Positions 10,128 through 20,801 are shown, counted from the first letter of the stretch. The stretch is 64,000 bases of DNA from Vulcanisaeta sp. JCM 14467 (GCF_001316245.1 NZ_BBDM01000003.1:124001-188000); one strand, 5' to 3'. Numbers and translations: made by a program. Notes: generated by a model from the sequence alone, not told the origin.

Positions 10128-10913
10128 TTATGAACAACCAGACACCAGGTGGGGCACCAACAATACCTCCTTGAGCCTCTTAACTGCATACGCCCTACAC
10201 CTAATTAGCTCTGCTGGGCTCCCACCACTGATTAGTGTCCCCGCCCTATCTATGTAGACGCCGATTATATCATCGAGTATTGCGCCGAGTAGGTCCTCCT
10301 TGAATCCATCACCAACGTGTATGGCGATGTCGGGCTCGGCACCGTGGGTTAGCAGTGAGTATGCTCGCTCGAAAATGGCTGGGTGAGGCTTGGCCCTACC
10401 AACCTCGTCGGCGTAAACCTGGACATCAATGAACTTACTCAAGCCGAACTTATCAAGTAATCTCCTGGAAACTGTGCTGCTCCAGAATATTACGTTTGAA
10501 ATAACCCCAATCATGAATCCATCACTCTTCATCTCCATTAACACGTACTGGGCGTCCTCACTGGGTCTCACGTTGTTCGACTCGAGTAGTGTATTCGCTA
10601 TTATGTTAGCCACGTCCATTACCATTCTCTCATTAAGCTCAATCCCATACTTACGGGTTAGTCTCTCCAGGAATGTCCTCACGTTATCCATGGGTGGTAC
10701 ATAGGCCATCTCAACAACTCTCCTAAGCCTGATCTCCCTATCAAGGCCTGTGTAGATCTCGTAAACATGGTCAAAATGAACCTCAATATCCCGTGACTTG
10801 AGGTACTTGGTTATGTTCATGGCTATCTCCTCTATTAACTCCTTACCGTAGTTGATCAGCGTGTTGTAGACGTCGAATGTAATGACTTTAAGGCTCATTA
10901 ATTCACTATTCAA
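10128..10913 (-). CDS. HAD-superfamily hydrolase (haloacid dehalogenase-like)
   Basis: A 261-residue HAD protein: motif I ITFDVYNTL (nucleophile Asp14; the +2 position is Tyr, as in the dehalogenase branch rather than the DxD phosphatases), motif II VISNVIF, motif III Lys in RAKPHPAIF, motif IV HVGDGFKEDL. The helical cap lies between motifs I and II. Substrate cannot be told. It is divergent from the GTP cyclohydrolase III gene (83 bp between starts). Intact. Confidence 0.87.
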   Translation of the reverse strand: MNSELMSLKVITFDVYNTLINYGKELIEEIAMNITKYLKSRDIEVHFDHVYEIYTGLDREIRLRRVVEMAYVPPMDNVRTFLERLTRKYGIELNERMVMDVANIIANTLLESNNVRPSEDAQYVLMEMKSDGFMIGVISNVIFWSSTVSRRLLDKFGLSKFIDVQVYADEVGRAKPHPAIFERAYSLLTHGAEPDIAIHVGDGFKEDLLGAILDDIIGVYIDRAGTLISGGSPAELIRCRAYAVKRLKEVLLVPHLVSGCS

Positions 10914-10964
10914 TCACATTATTTTAAGCATTCCCGCTCATTTAAGGGGTTATGTTTTTAAACT

Positions 10965-10998
10965 AAAGGTTTAAGCCCGCACTCGGTGTTAAACCTTT
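10965..10998. promoter_or_regulatory. 10-bp perfect inverted repeat at the GTP cyclohydrolase III start
   Basis: AAAGGTTTAA at 10965-10974 and its exact complement TTAAACCTTT at 10989-10998 are separated by 14 nt. The right arm covers the TTG start at 10997. A TATA-like TTTTTAAAC lies at about 10956-10963, so the repeat sits across the expected transcription start. It could be a dimeric operator or a 5' RNA hairpin over the start codon. Confidence 0.5.
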
Positions 10999-11704
10999 GG
11001 TTCAGGTAACAATAATTAGGCTAATTGGTTATAGAGAATGGACTGAGACGCTCGGTCCAGATAGGGAGCACATAATCCAACGCGTTCAAGCCCAATTACA
11101 TGGTGAATTGATTAATGTGTTTTCAAGACTTAATGCCTGGGCTCACCCGCTTAGGTATGATTACCTATTCGCAATAACCAATGGCTTGAATAATTATGAA
11201 TTAACGAGAATAATTAAGAAACTGAGTGAATACAGCCCGGTACCCCTATCTGGCGGTACATACGCGGATATCAACCCAAGGATTGCCGAGAGGGAGGCCT
11301 TCAGGCTCGTGATGAAGGCTTCCCCTGGCGAGTCATTGATTGGGGGTGGTGATGATGGTTATGCGGCTATTGCCCACATAGACCTTATCGACTCGACAAC
11401 CAGTACTGAGTGGACATCCAGTTATCAATTGTATGAGTATGTTTGGGGCGTGGTTAACCAGGTAAGGCTTTACCTAGCGCCGTACGGTGGCATCACGCTT
11501 TATTTGGGTGGTGATAATATAGTGTCGATAGTAAAGCCCACGATTAATGAGGCAGACCTCAGGCCATTGGCCAACCTGATAAATGCGAGGATAGGTGTTG
11601 GTATTGCACATAGTGGCAGAACCGCCATGAAGCTCGCAACCGAGGCGTTGGACAGCCTCAGGTCTAGGAATGATCATGGAGTGCTGATTCTCAGGGAGGA
11701 TTAA
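10997..11704 (+). CDS. GTP cyclohydrolase III (ArfA)
   Basis: Archaea-specific enzyme converting GTP to 2-amino-5-formylamino-6-ribosylamino-pyrimidinone 5'-phosphate (FAPy), the first step toward riboflavin and F420. 235 residues with the family start VQVTIIRLIGYREWTETLGPDRE, the AITNG motif and two cyclase-fold half domains; HIDLIDSTTS and the LGGDN turn correspond to the GGDN metal/nucleotide site of the Methanocaldococcus enzyme. TTG start at 10997, inside an inverted repeat. Its stop overlaps the convergent regulator by 4 bp. An ArfB-like deformylase candidate lies near 37.5 kb. Intact. Confidence 0.9.
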   Translation: MVQVTIIRLIGYREWTETLGPDREHIIQRVQAQLHGELINVFSRLNAWAHPLRYDYLFAITNGLNNYELTRIIKKLSEYSPVPLSGGTYADINPRIAEREAFRLVMKASPGESLIGGGDDGYAAIAHIDLIDSTTSTEWTSSYQLYEYVWGVVNQVRLYLAPYGGITLYLGGDNIVSIVKPTINEADLRPLANLINARIGVGIAHSGRTAMKLATEALDSLRSRNDHGVLILRED

Positions 11705-12600
11705 TCAAGCTTGGGCTTCTTGACTAGTTTAATCTTGTTAACCCTACCCTCCTTAATGACCTGGACATAACCAGAATTCTCCAACCTCCTGATCGCCCTC
11801 CAAAGCGTTGCCTTGGGTATGTTCAGTCTCCTCTGGAGATCTGCCTGATAAGCCTCACCACCCATATCAATCAATGCCTTAAGGACCTCCCTATCGGTTG
11901 GGTTCAACCCCTCAACAATTACCGGGCTAGCCTCAGCACCTCTATGCCTAGTCACAAATGAGTAAGCGAGTATTGCGGCTACGGCTGCAATAACGATGAA
12001 AACCACGTAGTAAGGCGTTAATCCCAGGTTGGGTGAGGTCTTCGTTATTTCTGAGGTAGTTGATGTATTTGTGATTGCGGTTGTGGTGCTGGTGTTGCTC
12101 ACGCTTGTTGGCATGGTTGTGGTTTTATTCGTTACGGTGGTCACTGATAGTTCCGGCATGAAACCTATTGAGTAATTGCCAGGCGCAATTTGTAGTATTA
12201 TGCCATTACTTACCTTAGTGAAGTTCACTATTGAACTTATTGGTAATTCCGTTATTAGCACGTTATTGCCTACGAAGAGGTTTACGGTGTATGGCGATGA
12301 GACATTAATGACCAGGTAGCCACTGGGTGTTTGAGCTACGTAGGGTATGTACTTGATTATGAATGAGCCATTACCAAAGACAGGTATTATTAAGTGATTC
12401 CCTATGAGTATTGCAGGTATTGCCGAACCACTCGAATTTTGCACAACTATTGGTCCTGTCGGCTCCAGGGGCTTTACGGGTAATGTAATGTTTAATAAAG
12501 CCGTGCTTTGCATAGTGGTTACGTTTATACTTACCAATGAGCCATTACCCAATAGGTATATTAATATGGTGATTATTGCTGTTAACACCATTAATTTCAA
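11701..12600 (-). CDS. Membrane-anchored winged-helix transcriptional regulator
   Basis: A 299-residue protein with three parts: signal peptide (1-19); an extracytoplasmic beta-rich domain with N-glycosylation sequons and a Thr/Ser/Asn-rich stalk (about 150-190); a transmembrane helix (197-217) followed by a cytoplasmic winged helix (230-290: LNPTDREVLKALIDMGGEA, LNIPKATLWRAIRRLENSGYV, basic wing KEGRVNKIKLVKK). This topology suggests DNA binding controlled by an external or membrane signal. The secreted protein gene at 12727 lies 126 bp upstream on the same strand and is the obvious partner or target. Intact; ligand unknown. Confidence 0.8.
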   Translation of the reverse strand: MKLMVLTAIITILIYLLGNGSLVSINVTTMQSTALLNITLPVKPLEPTGPIVVQNSSGSAIPAILIGNHLIIPVFGNGSFIIKYIPYVAQTPSGYLVINVSSPYTVNLFVGNNVLITELPISSIVNFTKVSNGIILQIAPGNYSIGFMPELSVTTVTNKTTTMPTSVSNTSTTTAITNTSTTSEITKTSPNLGLTPYYVVFIVIAAVAAILAYSFVTRHRGAEASPVIVEGLNPTDREVLKALIDMGGEAYQADLQRRLNIPKATLWRAIRRLENSGYVQVIKEGRVNKIKLVKKPKLD

Positions 12601-12726
12601 TTAGTGCTTATTGATTTAAAAAATTTATTGATTCGCGTATTAATTAAAAAGAGAGATAGAATGAAAACAGAAATATTAACGAAATTAATTAAAAATTTAA
12701 CAGAAGCCATGATCAAGACGTCCTCA

Positions 12727-13890
12727 TTAACCTGCACCCTTGCCCCGCCCTCCCTGCGAGCCCTGTTGTCCTCCATTTCCCTGATTATGCTGCCCCTTCC
12801 CATGCTGTTGTCCTCCCTGTCCCTTGCCCTGACCCTTTCCGTGTACTTGCCAGCCCTTCGCCTCCTGACCAAACTGTTGCGTTTCATTAAGCCAATCACT
12901 GAATCCCTTACCATGCTTAAGCATCGCCAATAACTGCTCCTGTGCAGTCTCATTACCCTGTATTAATGGGTATATTGCCATCAATTCCTTAAACATTTCG
13001 TGCAACTCCTTAACACTCGTTATGTTGAGCCCCGTGATGTTCGTGAGCATGCCTAATTCGTGGTCGAGCATTGCCAGTTGCGTTAGGGTTTCATTGAGTG
13101 TTGTTGAGCCCTTTATTATCTGCTTTACGTAGTGCTCAAGCTCATGATCAACCCTATTCGCAAAGCCAATCTTCTGCTCCTCATAGTACTGACTAGTTAT
13201 ATTACTTAATAATGACTTATATTCACTAAGTAGTGTCTCTGCCTCGGAGTAGTTACCACTGACTAATGCCTGCTTTAGCTGTCTCAGTAGACTGTATATT
13301 TCGCTTGCCTGTGTGCTGTTTAGTAATCCCTGTTGTTCGAGTCTTGTTATTGTTTCGTTGAGCAGCATTAGTCTGAAGGTTAGTGTTTTATTCCAGATCT
13401 CAGCGTGTTTCTCAAGTATATAAGCATGGACTAACTGGTGCCTAAGGTGTACCAGGAACTGAAGGGCTAGCAAGCACTCACCCTTACTTACGAGGTAATT
13501 GGTAATGTTCTGGAGAGTTGTAGGCGTCAGGTTAAAGCCTGTTATGTTGAATCCCGTGAATGTGCCATTTATTTCCGTCTCATTAAGGCCCGTGGCATTA
13601 ATGGCTATGAGCGACGTGGCGTTGACCCCACTCATGTTTGTGCCGATTCTCATTAACCACATGTCGTCTATGTACAGGTTGGCCTGTACTGCCGTTAGTA
13701 GTCCAGGTGGGCATGTGGTTGCATTAGTCATTGTTACATTGCTGGCTGTTGTAGTCGTTGCATTGACTGAGGTCGTCGCATTAACGCTAGTTGTGGAGTT
13801 AGTTGTTTGAGCCAGCAGTGGGTTTGCGGTCATTGTCACGGTCAACACCAGTACTAGTATTAACGTTACAACCAGGGTTATTACCCTCAT
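12727..13890 (-). CDS. Secreted Asn/Thr-rich protein with Gly/Gln/Lys-rich tail
   Basis: The start is placed at the ATG at 13890, which gives a perfect signal peptide (MRVITLVVTLILVLVLTVTM, ending NPLLAQ); the frame is open upstream to 14001 but without credible sequence. The 387-residue product has a Thr/Asn-rich glycosylation-prone segment, a helical core with paired Leu/Glu repeats (TLTFRLMLLNETITRLEQQG) and a low-complexity tail of GKGQ, GGQQ and HGKGQ units. No family is recognised. It precedes the membrane-bound regulator on the same strand. The tail is basic and might bind polyanions or a surface; that is inference. Confidence 0.65.
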   Translation of the reverse strand: MRVITLVVTLILVLVLTVTMTANPLLAQTTNSTTSVNATTSVNATTTTASNVTMTNATTCPPGLLTAVQANLYIDDMWLMRIGTNMSGVNATSLIAINATGLNETEINGTFTGFNITGFNLTPTTLQNITNYLVSKGECLLALQFLVHLRHQLVHAYILEKHAEIWNKTLTFRLMLLNETITRLEQQGLLNSTQASEIYSLLRQLKQALVSGNYSEAETLLSEYKSLLSNITSQYYEEQKIGFANRVDHELEHYVKQIIKGSTTLNETLTQLAMLDHELGMLTNITGLNITSVKELHEMFKELMAIYPLIQGNETAQEQLLAMLKHGKGFSDWLNETQQFGQEAKGWQVHGKGQGKGQGGQQHGKGQHNQGNGGQQGSQGGRGKGAG

Positions 13891-14040
13891 GTCTATTACT
13901 TCCTTATTCCTCGTATACATTGTTATTCTATAAACTATTTTACCTAATAAGGAATCCTCCTGAAAAATACGTTCAATTACTGTGAAACAGTATGAAACCA
14001 AGGGATATGATTCTTAAAGACTGGTAACTACCAAGGATCC

Positions 14041-14728
14041 ATGCTTATTTTAATTGACCTGGACGGCACACTACTACCCCTCGAGGCGTGGGACCCGGTA
14101 TTCCAGGATATTAGCATGCAAATAGCCAGTAAGGTAAACGTTGACTGGGTCACCATATATAGGGCAGCCAAGAACCTGAACAGGGAGTTACTGAAGGGTT
14201 TCACCGTGAGGGCCTTCGACTGGGACTACATATTCACTGAGGTTGCTCATAGGTTTGGCGTGCCCATGAACATAGACGTGAATGAGACCTTGGTTAAATA
14301 CGTACGTGGTTTTAAACCCTTCGATGGGGCCTTCGAGCTACTTAGGGTGATTAGGGATTTGGGGCATAGGGTCGTCATAGCCACAAATGGGTTGTATAAG
14401 TATCAGTCAGTGGTCATTGAGGAGTTGGGCTTCTCGAAGTTCATCGATAGTATCAGGACGCCAGACATCATCGGCTGCCCCAAGAATTGCCGCGAGTTCT
14501 TTGATGGCGCCCAGGTAATGATTGGTGATAATCCACTCTTCGATGTTTACTACCCGGCGAAGTTTGTTGATGACCGTGTTTATTGGTGATTGGGAGAAGA
14601 GATTGAGTTACGTATTGGATGTGTGGGGTATTGACCTATCGAATATAAGGCCCACATACTCCTTCAAAAGCATTAAGGAATTATTAACAGCCCTGCCTAG
14701 CATACTAATGAATAGTCGTGCCGGATAA
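14041..14728 (+). CDS. HAD-superfamily hydrolase, frameshifted near its C-terminus
   Basis: HAD hydrolase with a DxD nucleophile: motif I LIDLDGTLL (Asp6/Asp8), cap domain, motif II VVIATNGLYK, motif IV MIGDNPLFDVYYPAKF. The first frame stops at 14589 just after motif IV, but a shift at about 14565-14580 continues as VFIGDWEKRLSYVLDVWGID to a stop at 14728, the expected C-terminal tail. Convergent with the VKOR gene, overlapping it by 24 bp. The substrate is unknown. Confidence 0.8.
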
Positions 14729-15196
14729 CTTCCTTACTTTAATGAAGAATACCGTTATTACCACGAAGTCTATTACTATCATTACATGCATTATCGTACA
14801 ATACATACACAACGCATGGAGTAGGTACGTCTCAACAAATATTAAGTACGGGACCACGGCAATGCCTATGAACCTCCAATAAAATAACGTATTAAGTGCC
14901 AGCGAGGCCGGTCTTTGAGGGCCTAGGTCGTATATTAAGACGAGGATTATGTTAGCAATAAACCAAATCGCGGCCAGTAGGTCCAGCGGTACGCCACCTA
15001 TGTCTGAGTACCTACTCGAGAGTACCCTTTCACAATCAATGGTCACCCCCGGAAACGGTGATTTAAATGACGTACAGAATGGCGGTAATTCATGTAGGTA
15101 GTAATACGTGTATATTACCACTGATGATGCAAACAAACCCACTGCCGAGAATGCCAGCATGAGCACTAACCATGTCTTCACCAACCTCCTCATCAT
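14705..15196 (-). CDS. Vitamin K epoxide reductase (VKOR) family membrane protein
   Basis: A 163-residue membrane protein with four to five helices, the VKOR pattern. The active-site pair is CMYC (Cys130, Cys133) at the start of the last helix; the relay cysteines Cys41 and Cys55 flank the SPFPGVTIDC loop and are followed by the conserved Ser/Tyr (SSRYS) and GGVPL. Archaeal VKOR homologues reoxidise disulfide-forming thioredoxin-like partners through quinones, supporting disulfide bonds common in hyperthermophile proteins. No thioredoxin partner is adjacent. Intact. Confidence 0.88.
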   Translation of the reverse strand: MMRRLVKTWLVLMLAFSAVGLFASSVVIYTYYYLHELPPFCTSFKSPFPGVTIDCERVLSSRYSDIGGVPLDLLAAIWFIANIILVLIYDLGPQRPASLALNTLFYWRFIGIAVVPYLIFVETYLLHALCMYCTIMHVMIVIDFVVITVFFIKVRKLSGTTIH

Positions 15197-15278
15197 TACG
15201 GTAGGTAAAAACTGGACTTAAATACTAATCTCACAATGCAATTACTGCATAGTAAATTGGCTTTAACGACCTATTAAT

Positions 15279-15288
15279 TTATTTAAGG
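15279..15288 (+). promoter_or_regulatory. TATA box for the moeA gene
   Basis: TTATTTAAGG at 15279-15288, 22 nt before the ATG at 15310, the spacing expected for a leaderless archaeal gene. Confidence 0.55.
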
Positions 15289-15309
15289 TACTGCGTCTAA
15301 TTACGTACG

Positions 15310-17303
15310 ATGTCCGAGGCGGGTAAAAGGGTCATATTTCATGAATTGCTAACGCCCGAGGAGGCGTTGAATAAGATATTCAGCACGGTTAAGGTTGAGC
15401 CATTGGGTACGGAAACGGTAAGTATCGAGGATAGTTATGGCAGGGTATTAGCTAGGGACATATACTCGAGGATTGATGTACCACCATTTGATAGAGCTAC
15501 AATGGATGCTTCGCCGTGAGGGCTGAGGATACATTCGGCGCTGATGAGTTAAACCCAATTAGATTAAAGGTCATTGGTAATGTGGAGACTGGGGCCGAGG
15601 AATTGCCGCAGGTTAATTCTGGCGAGGCCGTTGAGATAGCAACTGGAGCCCCAATGCCGCCTGGCGCCAATGCCGTGGTCATGGTCGAATACACGAAACG
15701 CAGTGGTGATGAATTAGTGATATATCGCTCAGTCACGCCTGGCGAGAACGTAATGTCCGTAGGCTCTGACGTAATGATGGGCGAGTTAATACTCAGGAGG
15801 TGCACGGTGATTAGGGAGAGAGAGGTTGGTTTGCTCGCGGCTGTGGGTATTGATAAGGTCGAGGTGTTTAGGAGACCTAGGGTTGCGATTATATCCACGG
15901 GTAATGAATTGGTAAGTCCAGGTAGGGAATTGGGTCGTGGCAAGATTTACGACATAAACACATACACGATAGCCCACGCCGCTAGGTCAATGGGTGCCGA
16001 GCCCATCATCATGGGTATCGTCAGGGATGATATTAATGAAATGAGAAGTGCCGTGAATAGGGCATTAAGCATGGGCGACCTGGTACTACTATCAGGTGGG
16101 ACCTCGGCGGGGCTTGCGGACCTGACGTACAGGGTTCTCGACGAAATTGGTCCTCCGGGCATAATAATTCATGGCCTTAAGGTGAAGCCGGGAAAGCCCA
16201 CCGTTGTGGCTGTTTCAAGGGATGGTAAGCTCGTCATTGGGCTGCCGGGCTACCCAAGTTCGGCATTGATGATATTCAACATAATAGTCAAGCCAATACT
16301 GGCGAAAATGCTGTGCACAGGTGTTGATGAGGTTAAGATCAAGCGAGACTTGCCATTAGGGCTGATGGGGCTAAGGGTAGGAGGGCGTTATACAGTGAGC
16401 CTGGTTGACACGGGCCACGGAGTAGTGGCCTACCCATTACCTGCTGAGTCCGGTGCCATAAGTACGCTTGCCTTCGCTGATGGTTACATAGCGATTCCAG
16501 AGACCGTGGAGTACCTGGATAGTGGTGATGAGGTTGAGGTAGCACTATTCACACATCAGTACATGCCAGCTAACCTATACATAATTGGTAGTCATGACCT
16601 GGGGCTTGACGTACTAATACCAATGCTCCCCGGTTTCGTCAGGGCTAGGGTGATTAATGTCGGCTCAATGGGTGGGCTCTACGCTGTTAAGCGTGGCGAG
16701 GCTGATGTGGCTGGTCTGCACCTGGTTGATGAGGAGACTGGACAGTACAACATTCCGTACATGATTAAGTACAGTGTCAACAACGCAGTCCTCATTAGGG
16801 GCTACTTCAGGGAGCAGGGCCTCATAGTGCCCAGGGGAAACCCAAAGAACATTAGGAGTATTGAGGACCTGCTCAGGAGTGACGTAAGGATTGTCAATAG
16901 GAATAAGGGTGCAGGGACCAGGTTCCTATTGGACCTAAAGCTGAAGGAGATAGCGGCTAAAATGGGCGTTAAGTTCGAGGAGTTAGTAAGGAAGGTTAAT
17001 GGCTACTACTACGAGGTCAAGACACACACGGCTGTAGCTGCCGCGGTGGCCCAGGGTAAGGCAGATACTGGTGTTGGTATTAGGGCTGCGGCTGCAATGT
17101 ACGGGCTCGACTTCATACCACTTGGTTGGGAGAGTTACGACTTTGCAGTACCAATTGATAGACTTGAGAAGGACAGCGTTAAGGCATTTCTAAACATGCT
17201 GAGGAGCGATGAATTCAAGAATGCCCTCAGTAAATTGCCTGGTTATAGGGTTCCCGATGATATAGGTACGATTATCTGGAAGCCAATAATTTTTCTATTT
17301 TAA
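15310..17303 (+). CDS. moeA: Molybdopterin molybdenumtransferase MoeA fused to a periplasmic-binding-like domain, frameshifted
   Basis: Inserts molybdenum or tungsten into adenylylated molybdopterin. About 660 residues. MoeA part: PPFDRATMDG, NAVVMVEYT, IISTGNELV, LLSGGTSAG and GLPGYPSSALM. From about residue 410 a periplasmic-binding-type domain follows (LYIIGSHDLGLDVL, INVGSMGGLYAVKRGEADVAGLHLVD, NRNKGAGTRFLLD), a known MoeA fusion (PF12727) thought to sense the metal or ligand. The frame breaks at about 15506: ATGGATGC should read ATGGATGGC (Met-Asp-Gly-Phe), a one-G loss. A second molybdopterin-binding protein lies at 52.4 kb. Confidence 0.9.
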
Positions 17304-17322
17304 ATAGCAATTTAACGCAGAA

Positions 17323-18822
17323 CTACTTAATAGGTAATGTATCCACGAAATACACCTTCCTAAGCTTCTTATAAAACGCCACCCGGGAATTGACGAAATC
17401 CATTAATTCCCTATCAGACGCCTTACCCCTATACTCATCATGCAACACTACATAGGCAACGGGTAATTGACCAATGCTTGGGTCCTCAGCCTGCTCACCA
17501 GTTACGTAGGCCTCCTTAACGGCTGGATGTCTCATTAAAATTATTTCCAAATCCCTTGGGAATATTGGATAACCCTTATACTTAATCATCCTCTTCTTAA
17601 CACCCCTGAAGTACAGTAGGCCCCTTTCGTCCATCACCATTAAGTCACCAGTCAATAACCAGCCATTGTAATAGGCCCTCCTCGTGTCCTCTGGGTCTGA
17701 GTAGCCCTTCATGGTCCAGGGAGCCCTTGCCGCCAATTCACCGACATACCCACGCCGAGTTCCTTAGATGGGTCATTCGGGTCCACGATTTTCAATTCCG
17801 CGCCGGGTATTGCTGAGCCCACCGTGCCCGTTACGTCCCTGTACTTAACCGGCTGTACCGTTAGCACGTATGCCTCGGTTAATCCGTAGAACTGAACAAG
17901 TGGTATACCGAACCTTTGATAAAACCCGAGTTGTGTTGATGGCGGTAGTGGCGCTGCCGCCGAAAGGGCCAACCTAAGTGATGACAATGTGCTAGGGTCG
18001 AGATCCTTATTATTGAGTATTTGGTCGAACATTAGCGGTACACCCGCGAACACGGTTATACCATACTTACGTATCAATTCCGGCGTACCCATCGCATCAA
18101 AGTGCCTAGTAATGACTGCTTTAGCACCCCTCACAAATCCTGACATGAGCTCGGTGAGACCAAGTATGTGGGCCAGCTGGGCGGCCACAAGCACTGAATC
18201 GCTTGGGTTAAGCCAATAGCCTCGCCAAATGCGTATGGCCCGGAGTAGAGACTGAAATATGTGTGCCAGACCTGCATCGTTCTACCTGCAATACCTGCGT
18301 AATAATAAATCAAGCCAACATCATCACTCCTAGCTTCGGTTGGTTTAAAGCCCGTTAAGGACCACTGCTTAGTAGGTCTTGGAAGCTCATTATTCCCTGC
18401 CCAACTGCATTAACGCCAATGACCCTATACTTTGATAAAACTGCGGATTCTCTCTCAATTACGGATCTATCCGCAATAACTACCTTAGGCGATGAATCAC
18501 CTAATTGATAATCAAGATCCTCGGATATCGTCAGTGGATCTATGATGACTGTGGCGGCGCCAAGCATCCAGACGGCAAATAACGATATCACAGCCTCCAC
18601 GCTATTGCTCATGACTATGGCAACCCTATCCCCATGACCAACACCAAGTCTGCTAAGTGAACCTGCAAGCCTAGTAGCCTTGTCGTATAAGTCGCCATAT
18701 GTTAACGAGATGCCCTGCTCATCGATGAGGAATACATCGTTTGGGCGGCTCCGTGAATAATCAAGTAATGCGTCTATGGGGTTTTGATACGGATAATTCA
18801 ATTCTGAAACCATGCCCATCAC
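17323..18822 (-). CDS. AMP-dependent acyl-CoA synthetase/ligase-like protein, multiply frameshifted
   Basis: ANL-superfamily adenylating enzyme, about 500 residues. Recognisable in order: N-terminal [67 protein letters not shown] and the hinge region [31 protein letters not shown]. Frames change near 18340, 18200 and 17740. Two oddities: the phosphate-binding loop (SGTTGxPKG) is replaced by [12 protein letters not shown], and the protein ends at DTLPIK with no GK-type catalytic-lysine segment after it. The GTG start overlaps the stop of acetyl-CoA synthetase. It may be a diverged or inactive paralogue; substrate unknown. Confidence 0.72.
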
Positions 18823-20706
18823 TGCTTTATGTAGCCACGTTCGATTAGGGCAGCCTTTATGTCATCAAGTGTCCTGACGTCGTCAAGCGTGGATATGTCG
18901 CCATAAGGCTCATTCCTTACCAACGCCCTTAGTAACCTCCTCATTATCTTGCCCGACTTAGTCTTTGGTAACCTCCTCACTATGATCACATCATCAACCT
19001 AGTACCTGATGCCCTGGCAAATTCCTTAATATCATTAATCAACACCTCAGAGGGTGTCTCTCCAGACTTCAGCACTACAAATGCTAAAACCCTTTCACCA
19101 CCGCCAGGTGCTGGTGCACCAACCACCGCCGCCTCAGCAACTGCCTTATGCCTGGCTAGGACACCCTCTATATCCATGGTCCCGAATCTCTCACCAGCAA
19201 TGCTCAGTATGTCGTCAGCCCTGCCCAGTACGTATAAGTAACCGTCTGAGTCGTAGAACCCATAATCACCAGTATAGAAGTAGCCTGGGAACCTACTCCA
19301 GTAAGTCTTCACGAGTCTCTCATAATTCGGGTCATTCCACATCTTAGCCATTGCGGGGTTTGGAATGGCAATGACTATGTAGCCCCTTTGCCCTGGCGGT
19401 AGTGGGTTACCATCATCATCAACCACGAGCACTTACTGCCTGGGAATTGAATACCGGCCGAACCAGGCTTAAACGGTATCTCACCAAGGCCATAGGGCGT
19501 GGCGGCAATCGGTATTAGGTGCTCAGTCATCCAATAGGCATCGGCAATCACCGTGTTTGGCAACTGCTGTATGTACCACTCGGCAACCCCCGGATTCAGT
19601 GTTTCACCGGTGTTCAGTATCATCCTGAGGCTCGATAAATCACCCTTCAACGCATCCTCACCAATACTCCTTATTGTGTATAGCGTGGTCGTACTACTCC
19701 AGATCAGGGAGACCCTGTACTTCTCGATTATCCTTGCGAATAAATCTCTCTTATAACCCACGAAGCCCTCAAACAATAGCCCGGTCAACCCCATCACGGG
19801 TATTGTGTATAGGTTGGCCATGGGCCACACGGGCCACCCCAACTCGCTTATAGTCCACCAAACATCAGTATCCTGTGGGTTGAAAATAGCCCTAAAGGTC
19901 CAGTTAAGGCCTACTGGGTAACCACCATTACTCTGCCATAGGCCCTTAGGCCTACCCGTGGTGCCCGACGTATAGTATATGGTCGCCGGCTCATTGGCCT
20001 CGACAGGGACTGGCTCGACATAGACCTTACCCTTTGGTGCAATATCCTCATACACGAGGTCCCTACCCTGCTTTAGGTTGAGGTCTGAAAAGCCCCTTGA
20101 AACAACCAGGACCTTCTCCACGGGCGTCTGATATTTCTCAAGTGTCCTATCCACCAAGTCCTTCATCCTAACCTCATCACCAGCCCTGAACCCCTTGGAG
20201 GCTACTATGAACACCTTTGAACCGCAATCCTGAAGCCTATAGGCGAGGGTTTCCTCACTCAATCCAGCATAATGAATAACCAGGGTGGCGCCCAGCTATG
20301 CACTGCAAGACCGAAGTAAACAGCCTCGGGTATGTTGGGCATCATCATTGAGACCGTATCACCCTTCTTGACGCCTAGCTCCTTGAGTACGTAAGCAGTC
20401 CTATTCACTTCCCTGTAAAGGTCCCAATAACTAACGACCCTACTATCACCTCTCTCACTCTCGTAGTAAAACGCAACCCTATTCGCCCTACCGGTATGTG
20501 CCTATCAACCGCATTATAACTAATGTTTAGGTAGCCACCCCTAAACCAATAAACGTCGGGAGCCCTACCCTCAAATATGGACTTCGGCTTCTCGAACCAG
20601 GTCAGGTACTCAGCCTTGTCAGCCCAGAACCTGGCTGGATTCTCAGAAGCTCAATAGCCATTCGCCTTATTCTATCTAAGGAATAGAACTTTTGATTCAC
20701 CGCCAT
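18819..20706 (-). CDS. acs: Acetyl-CoA synthetase (AMP-forming), multiply frameshifted
   Basis: Activates acetate or a related short acid to its CoA thioester. The reconstructed protein is about 630 residues, the normal size. N-terminus [21 protein letters not shown] and [18 protein letters not shown]-loop [74 protein letters not shown]; catalytic lysine in [17 protein letters not shown]. Frames change near 20655, 20500, 20290, 19435 and 18998 (the last AGGTT for AGGGTT). Start ATG at 20706 has a TATA-like box 22 bp upstream. The stop overlaps the next ligase gene. Confidence 0.88.
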
Positions 20707-20727
20707 AAATAAATACTTACAAAATTA

Positions 20728-20736
20728 CTTTTTAAG
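20728..20736 (-). promoter_or_regulatory. TATA box for acs
   Basis: On the minus strand CTTAAAAAG (plus coordinates 20728-20736) lies 22 bp before the ATG at 20706, consistent with a leaderless transcript covering acs and the following ligase gene. Confidence 0.5.
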
Positions 20737-20801
20737 CATTACCGCAATAAACATTAACATAAGATTTATTGAAGCATTTATAATTATTAATTATGAAATA
20801 C

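Noticed and set aside
12597-12953. Arg-rich open frame across the end of the secreted protein gene
   Set aside because: It overlaps the Gly/Gln/Lys-rich tail in another frame and has no protein-like features of its own.
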